Source of the DNA: an uncultured Butyricicoccus sp.
GTDB lineage: Bacteria > Bacillota > Clostridia > Oscillospirales > Butyricicoccaceae
Assembly: GCA_910584935.1 (NCBI GenBank)
Contig: CAJUDU010000066.1
Coordinates: forward strand, 1-12,338
Direction of reading: 5' to 3'
Length of the DNA: 12,338 bases
In this document: in pieces, positions 7,271 to 12,338 of the stretch
Layout: the number at the start of each line of letters is the position of its first letter
How positions within the stretch are numbered: position 1 is the first letter of the stretch
Translations under genes and position numbers: made by a program
The notes under the pieces: model-generated
What the model saw: only the letters and a program-made list of their open reading frames with translations
Databases searched by the model: none
Told to the model about the DNA's origin: nothing

Positions 7271-7759
7271 ATGGATCGCGAAACACTTGAAAAAGCCTAT
7301 CAAGCGGCATTAGATGCCGCTGCCCGGCAGTTATCTTACCGTGGGCTAAGCGCGAAAGCACTGCGGGAAAAACTCATGCAAAAAGGGCATACAGAAGATG
7401 CGGCAGATTATGCGCTGGCATGGCTGACGGAACGCAGACTGCTTGATGACAGCCGGTTTGCAGAAGATGTTGTGCGTTCTGGTATGCGCCGTGGGTATGG
7501 TCAGCTGCGCATCCGGCAGGAATTATATAAACGCGGCATTGACCGCGAAACCGCAGAAGCCGCCATGCAGGCGGCATATGCGCCGGATGACGGCGCAATA
7601 TATGCGCTGCTGGATAAAAAGCTGAAAGGGGATACCTCTGACCCAAAAGCGGTACAGCGTGCGGTTGCTTATGTGCAGCGGCGCGGGTATCAATGGGGAG
7701 AAATTCGGCGTGCGCTGACGGCATATGGCGCGGCGCAGGATGATTTCCCGGACGGCTGA
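7271..7759 (+). CDS. recX: RecA regulatory protein RecX
   Basis: RecX binds RecA filaments and modulates (usually limits) their activity. This 162-aa protein is basic and all-helical, with RecX hallmarks: LSYRGLSAKALREKLMQKG (22-40), LTERRLLDDSRFAEDVV (52-68), then GYGQLRIRQELYKRGI (75-90) and a more divergent third repeat ending in VQRRGYQWGEIRRAL. The start codon is only 3 bases after the recA stop and has a weak ribosome binding site (TTGGA, 7256-7260). Translation is therefore probably coupled to recA, which would keep RecX low relative to RecA. The length is near the short end for Firmicutes RecX. Two stem-loops follow the gene. Confidence 0.93.
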   Translation: MDRETLEKAYQAALDAAARQLSYRGLSAKALREKLMQKGHTEDAADYALAWLTERRLLDDSRFAEDVVRSGMRRGYGQLRIRQELYKRGIDRETAEAAMQAAYAPDDGAIYALLDKKLKGDTSDPKAVQRAVAYVQRRGYQWGEIRRALTAYGAAQDDFPDG

Positions 7760-7775
7760 TAAAAAAACACAATGC

Positions 7776-7807
7776 GCGGCTTGAAATTGCAGGCGATATC
7801 AAGCCGC
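7776..7807 (+). other. Stem-loop between recX and its terminator
   Basis: GCGGCTTGA (7776-7784) pairs perfectly over 9 bp with TCAAGCCGC (7799-7807), leaving a 14-nt loop. No T run follows. GCAGGC occurs both in the loop and at the 3' foot of the stem. It could protect the recA-recX mRNA 3' end or be the first hairpin of a small 3'-derived RNA (inference only). Confidence 0.5.
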
Positions 7808-7817
7808 AGGCAGTATT

Positions 7818-7863
7818 AAAGTAACCGTCACACTTTGGGAGAGGGGACGGTTACTTTGCTTTT
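7818..7863 (+). terminator. Probable terminator of recA-recX
   Basis: AAAGTAACCGTC (7818-7829) pairs perfectly over 12 bp with GACGGTTACTTT (7846-7857) around a 16-nt purine-rich loop, followed by GCTTTTAT. The T tract is interrupted, so termination may be moderate. The stem's A- and T-rich ends would also let it act from the other strand. Confidence 0.75.
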
Positions 7864-8035
7864 ATGAATAAAATGTAGAGCAAAATGCTGTACATACCAA
7901 AATTCTGAGAATTTTTTGTTTCAGCCCTTTTGGAGATGGCGAACGGACCGCGCTTCTGCATGATATATCCATTGATAATATAACAGGGTTTTCGGCAAAT
8001 GCAGCATATAAACTGCGCAAAAACGAATTTTGGGG
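7864..8035. other. Intergenic stretch with no recognised gene
   Basis: This is the unexplained part of the 353-base gap between recX and the M24 protein. I see only a weak AT-rich hairpin, AAAATTC (7899-7905) with GAATTTT (7909-7915), loop TGA, followed by TTGTTT. A looser long-range pairing CTGCAT/ATGCAG is also possible. No ribosome binding site with a credible small ORF, no tRNA and no riboswitch consensus was found. Confidence 0.4.
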
Positions 8036-8064
8036 TTAAATTTTCCCTGTTTTTGTGGTATACT
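8036..8064 (+). promoter_or_regulatory. Promoter of the M24 peptidase-degV operon
   Basis: An extended -10, TGG-TATACT (8056-8064), lies 17 bases after a -35-like TTAAAT (8036-8041). Predicted start is near 8071. The -35 is weak, as in the lipoprotein promoter, consistent with reliance on the extended -10. Confidence 0.65.
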
Positions 8065-8066
8065 GA

Positions 8067-8087
8067 ATATGTGCCTGCGGCACATAT
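8067..8087 (+). promoter_or_regulatory. Inverted repeat at the +1 region, candidate operator or 5' hairpin
   Basis: ATATGTGC (8067-8074) and GCACATAT (8080-8087) form a perfect 8-bp inverted repeat around CTGCG. It straddles the predicted transcription start, so part of it would not be transcribed. That favours a protein operator over a leader hairpin. It ends 9 bases before the ribosome binding site GAAGGAG (8097-8103). Confidence 0.45.
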
Positions 8088-8112
8088 AGAAAGATTGAAG
8101 GAGTATTCCCCA

Positions 8113-9315
8113 ATGTTTGATTTTCATGCCCGTGTCCCTAAACAAGAGCTTGATAACCGGTTGGCTGCGCTGCGCACACGCCTGACAAAGGCTGATCCGG
8201 ATTGGCAGCTTGTCCTTGTAAATCACAAAATTAATTTGTATTACCTGACTGGTACTATGCAGGAAGGTGTATTGACCATTACGCCCGACCAGGCAATTTT
8301 ATGGGTGCGCCGGCATTTTGACCGCGCTGTAAAAGAATCCAATTTTGCAGATATCCGCCCCATGCGTTCTTATCGGGTGATTGGCGAGCATTTTGGACAG
8401 CCTCCAGCAACCGTTTATCTGGAATCCAAAACGGCAACGCTGGAATGGCTTGGTATGGTGAAAAAATATTTTCCGATTGAAAATTGGAAATCCATTGCCC
8501 CATATTTGAATGCACTGCGTGCCTGCAAAAGTGATTATGAGATTGATTGTATGCGCGCCGCTGGCAAGCTGCTTGCTGAAGTGACAGAAATCGTGATGCC
8601 AAAACTGCTGTATGAAGGCATGAGCGAAGCCGAACTTTGCGGCGCGGTTTATTTGGAGCTGTTAAAACGCGGTTCTATGGGCATTTGCCGTTATAACCAG
8701 CCGCTGGGCGAGGATGTTGCCGGGTTCAGTGGGTTTGGTGAAAATACCATTGCGGGGCTTGCATTCGATGGCCCAGATGGCTGTGCAGGCACGTGTATTG
8801 CGGTGCAGTCGATTGGTTCACCAGCACGCAGGCTGAAGGAAGGCGATTTGGTTTTAATGGATCAGCCTTCCGGCTTGTGTGGCTATCATATGGATAAAAC
8901 GGTAGTATATTATTATGGACGTCTTGCAGATGACCCGAATGAGGCATTAATCCGCGAAGCATATGAATGCTGTACCCAAATTGAAAAATGGGCGGCAGAG
9001 CAGTTAAAGCCTGGGCAAACGCCAGAAAATATTTATTTGCAGGCGCTTGAGCGGATACCAGAGAAATTTCAGCAGGGCTTTATGAATGGCGGCAAATTCT
9101 TGGGGCATTCCATTGGGCTGACCATGGATGAACCGCCAGTACTCGCAAAATCATTCCAACAGCCAATAGAAGAAAATATGGTGTTTGCGATTGAACCCAA
9201 AATTGCGTTGGACGGCATTGGGCTGGTCGGCACAGAAAATTCTTATCGGGTGACAGCAAATGGCGGACAGTCTTTGACAGGATCTATCCTGCCGCTGACC
9301 GAAATTTGGGAATAG
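8113..9315 (+). CDS. M24-family metallopeptidase (Xaa-Pro aminopeptidase-like)
   Basis: This 400-aa pita-bread fold protein of the M24 family probably removes N-terminal residues from peptides with proline at position 2; the exact substrate is unproven. An N-terminal creatinase-like domain (about 10-130) precedes the catalytic domain. All five metal ligands can be assigned: D250 (LMDQPSG), D261 (HMDKTVVYYYG), H332 (GHSIGL), E361 (FAIEPK) and E375 (GTENSYRV). The first motif is atypical (DQPSG where DxGA is usual), and ENSYRV replaces the common EDxxxV. Specificity may therefore differ from classical PepQ/PepP. The ATG at 8113 follows GAAGGAG by 9 nt; an in-frame ATG at 7999 lies upstream of the promoter and was rejected. 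degV follows 8 bases after the stop. No signal peptide is seen, so it is cytoplasmic. Confidence 0.93.
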   Translation: MFDFHARVPKQELDNRLAALRTRLTKADPDWQLVLVNHKINLYYLTGTMQEGVLTITPDQAILWVRRHFDRAVKESNFADIRPMRSYRVIGEHFGQPPATVYLESKTATLEWLGMVKKYFPIENWKSIAPYLNALRACKSDYEIDCMRAAGKLLAEVTEIVMPKLLYEGMSEAELCGAVYLELLKRGSMGICRYNQPLGEDVAGFSGFGENTIAGLAFDGPDGCAGTCIAVQSIGSPARRLKEGDLVLMDQPSGLCGYHMDKTVVYYYGRLADDPNEALIREAYECCTQIEKWAAEQLKPGQTPENIYLQALERIPEKFQQGFMNGGKFLGHSIGLTMDEPPVLAKSFQQPIEENMVFAIEPKIALDGIGLVGTENSYRVTANGGQSLTGSILPLTEIWE

Positions 9316-9323
9316 GAGGGGCT

Positions 9324-10193
9324 ATGCAAAAGTTTGTATTGGTCGCAAACTCAACGATTGATGAAACTGCTGCATATTATGAAACAAATGATATCAAATG
9401 TGCGGCATTGTCATTTTCAATTGGTGGGCGTGTGGTAAAAGAGGATTTTGGCAGAACAATGCCATTCAAAGAATTTTTTGCAAACCTCCGCGCTGGGCAT
9501 ATGAGCACCACCTCACAAGCCCAAGTCGGGGATTATCTTACCTATTTCCGGGACGCCTGCAAAGCGGGGCTAGATGTATTATATGTTGGGTTTTCTTCTG
9601 GGCTTTCCGGGTCATATGACGCGGGCTGTATGGCAGCGGCAGAAGTCCGGGCAGAATATCCAGAGCGCATCATTCGTTGTGTGGATACGTTAAGCGCTGC
9701 AGGCGGCGAAGCGATTTTAGTAGAAAAGGCACGCCAGCTCCGGGATGCCGGCTATACGGCTGATGCGGCAGGTGATGCAATTGAAGCATTGCGGCTGCAT
9801 GTGATTCATTTGGTAACCGTGGATGATTTGAACCATTTATGGCGCGGCGGACGGGTGAGCCGTTCTTCTGCGGTAATCGGTGGGCTGATTGGCATTAAGC
9901 CGATGATATATGTAGATGACGAAGGCAAATTGCAGGTTTGCGGCAAGATCCGCGGGCGGAAAAAAGCGCTGCATGAGCTGATACAAGTGACACTGGAACA
10001 AATTACGGATAAAGAAACGCCAGTGCGTATCAGCCATGGCGATTGTGAAGAAGATGCGGTTTATGTCGCACGCCAGTTAGAAGCCCATGGGCTGAAAACA
10101 GAAATCCGTATGATTGATACGGTGATTGGTTCCCATACAGGCCCTGGTGTGATGACAGCATTTTTTGTTGGCAAAAAACGGGTGCCGTTTTAA
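9324..10193 (+). CDS. DegV family fatty-acid-binding protein
   Basis: This 289-aa protein is of typical DegV length. DegV/FakB proteins bind a fatty acid and, where FakA is present, present it for phosphorylation and entry into phospholipid synthesis. Motifs seen are MSTTSQ (60-65), GFSSGLSGSY (89-98), the arginine motif WRGGRVS (173-179) and SHTGPG (270-275), which in the family contribute to binding the carboxylate. The start ATG 9324 has an AGGAGG whose first bases overlap the peptidase TAG stop, so the two genes are tightly coupled. No FakA (DAK2 domain) gene is in the window. The convergent pgsA also concerns phospholipids, but it is on the other strand and only separated by a shared terminator, so a functional link is speculative. 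Confidence 0.94.
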   Translation: MQKFVLVANSTIDETAAYYETNDIKCAALSFSIGGRVVKEDFGRTMPFKEFFANLRAGHMSTTSQAQVGDYLTYFRDACKAGLDVLYVGFSSGLSGSYDAGCMAAAEVRAEYPERIIRCVDTLSAAGGEAILVEKARQLRDAGYTADAAGDAIEALRLHVIHLVTVDDLNHLWRGGRVSRSSAVIGGLIGIKPMIYVDDEGKLQVCGKIRGRKKALHELIQVTLEQITDKETPVRISHGDCEEDAVYVARQLEAHGLKTEIRMIDTVIGSHTGPGVMTAFFVGKKRVPF

Positions 10194-10210
10194 TCTGATT
10201 GTTTATATAT

Positions 10211-10242
10211 AAAAAATCCAGCCAGAATGGGCTGGATTTTTT
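10211..10242. terminator. Bidirectional terminator between degV and pgsA
   Basis: AAAAAATCCAGCC (10211-10223) pairs over 13 bp with its complement at 10230-10242, around a 6-nt loop. The A-rich left and T-rich right arms give a U tract on either strand. Its position between two converging genes fits a terminator serving both. Confidence 0.92.
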
Positions 10243-10246
10243 GTGT

Positions 10247-10876
10247 TTAATGTTTGGATTTTACCGCGCCGTCTTTGACAAGATCCCAGTTTTTCACCAT
10301 ATAATCAATGCCTGCATATAGCGTCACAAGGGTGACAACAATGGCAACAATACCAAAGATGGAAGTACCAGTTGTGATGATAGCGGTTGGGCCATCGGCG
10401 CCGCCGATGATGCCAAGCAGGATATCAGAGGTATGGTCGGGCAGTGTGCCAATGTCGATTAACAGCAGGAAATCAATGATGATGCCAGCAATTTGCACAC
10501 AGGTTTTGACTTTGCCTGTCCAAGTGGCAGCAAGGACACGGCCTTTGGCTGCTGCGACATTGCGCAGGGAAGTGATGATAAATTCCCGGCCGAGGATAAT
10601 AAAGACCATCCATGCGGGGAAGATACCTTTTTCACAGAAGATGAGCAAGGCAGCGCAAACAAGCAGTTTATCTGCAAGCGGGTCAACGAATTTTCCGAAA
10701 TCGGTCACTTGGTTATATTTGCGGGCAACATAGCCGTCCAGGAAATCGGTAAAGGATGCTGCACAGAATAAAATGAGTGCAATGATTTGGCTTGTCCGGT
10801 CATTTTGCAGCGCAAACCAGATGAAAAAGGGGATCATAGCAATGCGGACAAGGGTAATTTTATTGGCTGTGGTCAT
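10247..10876 (-). CDS. pgsA: CDP-diacylglycerol-glycerol-3-phosphate 3-phosphatidyltransferase with an unusual loop
   Basis: PgsA makes phosphatidylglycerol phosphate from CDP-diacylglycerol and glycerol 3-phosphate at the inner membrane face. The CDP-alcohol phosphotransferase motif is complete: D44-x2-D47-G48-x2-A51-R52-x8-G61-x3-D65-x3-D69. At 209 aa it is longer than the B. subtilis enzyme as I recall it (about 193). Most of the excess falls between the last two membrane segments (about 142-171), which should face outwards. That insert contains GIIGGADGPTAI (155-166), the signature of sodium-pumping decarboxylase beta subunits. The remaining length and the C-terminal DYMVKNW match ordinary PgsA. 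The start overlaps the rimO stop (ATGA), with AGGAGG at 10883-10888. Call certain for the family; effect of the insert unknown. Confidence 0.95.
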   Translation of the reverse strand: MTTANKITLVRIAMIPFFIWFALQNDRTSQIIALILFCAASFTDFLDGYVARKYNQVTDFGKFVDPLADKLLVCAALLIFCEKGIFPAWMVFIILGREFIITSLRNVAAAKGRVLAATWTGKVKTCVQIAGIIIDFLLLIDIGTLPDHTSDILLGIIGGADGPTAIITTGTSIFGIVAIVVTLVTLYAGIDYMVKNWDLVKDGAVKSKH

Positions 10877-12207
10877 TGGGGACCTCCTATTAGGGCGCCT
10901 TCTAAATCGGCACCCAAACTGTTTTCAATGTGTACAGTGACAAATGCACCGGGTTTTATTGCCATATCAGTGGAAAAATAGACTTTTCCATCGACGTCAA
11001 TGGAATCGGCATAACTGCGCCCGAAATAAAGGTTTGTTTCGGCATCAAAGCCTTCACATAGGATAACCATATCTTGACCAAGTCTTGCATGGTTATAAGC
11101 ATCAATGACGCCGGATTGCAGTTCTTCGATAATCAACCGGCGGCGATGTTTTTCATCATCATCAATTTGATTTGGCAGTTCGGCAGCTTCTGTGCCTTCT
11201 TCCGGAGAAAATTCAAAAACGCCAGTGCGTTCAATCTGTACATCTTGTAAAAATTCGCACAGTTCTGAAAATTCTTCTTCTGTTTCTCCAGGCAACCCAA
11301 CGATTAAACTGGTACGCAGAACCAAGCCGGGGATCGTATCGCGCAGTTTTTGGAGCAGGACAGAAAAGCTGTTGCGGTCGCCGGGGCGGTGCATGGCACG
11401 TAAAATCCGTTGGGATACGTGTTGCAGTGGGATATCCAAATATTTTACGATTTTATCTTCTTTGGCGATAACATCAATGAGTTCATCTGTGATTTGATCG
11501 GGATACAGATAATGCAGCCGAATCCAGGTAAAATCAAGCTGGCAAAGTTCTTGCAAAAGGGTGGGAAGTAGCCGTTTTTGTGCAGGTAAATCCAAGCCAT
11601 ATTTGGTGATATCCTGCGCGATAACAATCAATTCCCGCACACCTTCGGCAGATAAAGCGCGGGCTTCATCCAGCAAGGCATTCAAAGGGCGGCTGCGGTA
11701 AGGGCCGCGCAGTTTGGGAATAATGCAGTAAGCACAGCGGTTAGAACAGCCCTCCGCGATTTTCAGGTAAGCGGTATAGGGTGGTGTCAGCCGGTCGCGG
11801 GCGCCCTCCAGTGCGGCAGAAGTGATATCCGCCATATAGGCAGCTTTTTTGCCAGCAAGGGCATCCTGAACCGCTTGGACAATGGCAGTATAACTGCCTG
11901 TGCCGCAAATGACATCGACTTCCGGCAGTTCTTCTTTGATTTCTTTTTGGTAACGCTGTGCCAGGCAGCCGGTGACAATTAAGCCCTTTAAGTGACCGGT
12001 TTCTTTATAACGGGCGGTATCTAAAATCGCTTCAATGGCTTCCGTTTTTGCGGCTTCAATAAAGCCGCAAGTGTTGATGATTGCAACATCAGCATCTGCC
12101 ATACTATTGGTGATGGTATAGCCAGCAGTGCGCAGCGCGGACAGCATATGTTCCGAATCGACCAGGTTTTTTGCACAGCCAAGCGATATAAGCGAAATAC
12201 TTGTCAA
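10873..12207 (-). CDS. rimO: Ribosomal protein S12 methylthiotransferase RimO
   Basis: RimO is a radical-SAM enzyme that adds a methylthio group to a conserved Asp of ribosomal protein S12. The product is 444 aa, normal length. The N-terminal UPF0004 domain begins with the RimO signature SLGCAKNLVDSE and has its cluster cysteines C11, C47 (INTCGF) and C81 (TGCLAQ). The radical-SAM cluster is C154-x3-C158-x2-C161 in EGCSNRCAYC, followed by IIPKLRGPYRSR. A C-terminal TRAM-like domain spans about 375-437. Motifs favour RimO over MiaB. The start is TTG at 12207, with AGGAGG (12215-12220) 7 nt away and no better ATG nearby. Overlap with pgsA by ATGA indicates a two-gene operon, a pairing common in Firmicutes. 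Confidence 0.97.
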   Translation of the reverse strand: MTSISLISLGCAKNLVDSEHMLSALRTAGYTITNSMADADVAIINTCGFIEAAKTEAIEAILDTARYKETGHLKGLIVTGCLAQRYQKEIKEELPEVDVICGTGSYTAIVQAVQDALAGKKAAYMADITSAALEGARDRLTPPYTAYLKIAEGCSNRCAYCIIPKLRGPYRSRPLNALLDEARALSAEGVRELIVIAQDITKYGLDLPAQKRLLPTLLQELCQLDFTWIRLHYLYPDQITDELIDVIAKEDKIVKYLDIPLQHVSQRILRAMHRPGDRNSFSVLLQKLRDTIPGLVLRTSLIVGLPGETEEEFSELCEFLQDVQIERTGVFEFSPEEGTEAAELPNQIDDDEKHRRRLIIEELQSGVIDAYNHARLGQDMVILCEGFDAETNLYFGRSYADSIDVDGKVYFSTDMAIKPGAFVTVHIENSLGADLEGALIGGPQ

Positions 12208-12231
12208 AATTTGACCTCCTGTAATGATTTT

Positions 12232-12261
12232 ATATTATTTATTTTACCACAACCCTGTCCA
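12232..12261 (-). promoter_or_regulatory. Probable rimO-pgsA promoter
   Basis: Read on the minus strand, TGGACA (12261-12256) is one base from the -35 consensus and is followed 18 bases on by TAATAT (12237-12232). The region is AT-rich, and several alternative -10 registers exist. The -35 lies only 4 bases from the inverted repeat element. Confidence 0.5.
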
Positions 12262-12265
12262 TTTG

Positions 12266-12332
12266 CCTACTTTCTTTTGTAAAAGAAAGTAGGACAAAGA
12301 AAACTCTTTTCCGCCGCTGCACGCTGCGGCGG
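12266..12332 (-). repeat. Composite palindromic repeat, right copy (inverted)
   Basis: On the minus strand the parts run as in the left copy. A 7-bp GC stem (12311-12317 with 12326-12332) is followed by a 7-nt spacer and TTTTCTTTG (12303-12295). After one base comes a palindrome with 13-bp arms (12266-12278 and 12281-12293). Its 24-nt core differs from the left copy by one base. The GC stem differs in sequence from the left copy while keeping its position, as if the structure rather than the bases were conserved. Confidence 0.7.
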
Positions 12333-12338
12333 GGGTGC

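Noticed and set aside
7864..8035. Riboswitch or small RNA in the recX-M24 gap
   Set aside because: No known riboswitch core was recognised, and the only hairpins are weak and AT-rich.
7999..8112. N-terminal extension of the M24 peptidase from an upstream ATG
   Set aside because: The extension spans the extended -10 promoter and lacks a ribosome binding site; the protein starts naturally at 8113.
10379..10414. Oxaloacetate decarboxylase beta subunit fragment or fusion
   Set aside because: Only the short signature matches; the surrounding protein is a full CDP-alcohol phosphotransferase, so a decarboxylase gene call is not justified.
10308..10733. Long plus-strand ORFs opposite pgsA and rimO (also 11172-11497)
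   Set aside because: They are antisense shadows with no domain, no ribosome binding site and composition set by the real minus-strand genes.
27..12332. Transposon or integrated element bounded by the inverted end repeats
   Set aside because: The intervening 12 kb is ordinary housekeeping DNA with no transposase or integrase, so the repeats are better seen as dispersed copies.

Overview
The window looks like chromosomal DNA of a low-to-mid GC Gram-positive Clostridia, most likely Oscillospiraceae (Ruminococcaceae-like). This rests on the Firmicutes-type gene set (DUF1385/YqhQ, DegV, RecX, a B. subtilis-like PgsA), strong AGGAGG-type ribosome binding sites, lipoprotein and OmpR/histidine-kinase style, and a candidate CGAAC-N4-GTTCG type LexA box. 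I cannot name a genus. No phage, transposase, CRISPR or toxin gene is visible; most of the window is housekeeping.

Left end (1-403): a short composite repeat, a 5S rRNA gene (87-202) and its terminator, then an extended -10 promoter and a leader hairpin. No 23S sequence is visible; it may lie just outside the window.

Block A, + strand (404-5906): a lipoprotein with Asp-rich FG-GAP-like loops, an OmpR-family response regulator, a two-membrane-segment histidine kinase, a DUF1385/YqhQ membrane protein and the release-factor methyltransferase PrmC. Regulator/kinase and kinase/DUF1385 each overlap by ATGA, so these are probably translationally coupled and the lipoprotein is a plausible sensor partner.

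Block B, + strand (5907-7857): a probable SOS operator and promoter, recA, recX 3 bases later, and a strong 12-bp stem-loop terminator preceded by another hairpin.

Block C, + strand (7858-10242): an intergenic stretch ending in a promoter with an inverted repeat at +1, an M24 aminopeptidase-like protein and a DegV fatty-acid-binding protein, closed by a bidirectional terminator.

Block D, - strand (10247-12338): rimO (TTG start) and pgsA, overlapping by ATGA, transcribed towards the shared terminator. The PgsA has an extra outer loop carrying GIIGGADGPTAI, the signature of the sodium-pumping decarboxylase beta subunit (OadB/GcdB/MmdB); this is the most unusual thing in the window.

Right end: a second copy of the left-end composite repeat in inverted orientation. 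Having rRNA plus repeat at one end and repeat at the other suggests the window could be a complete assembly contig broken at repeats.
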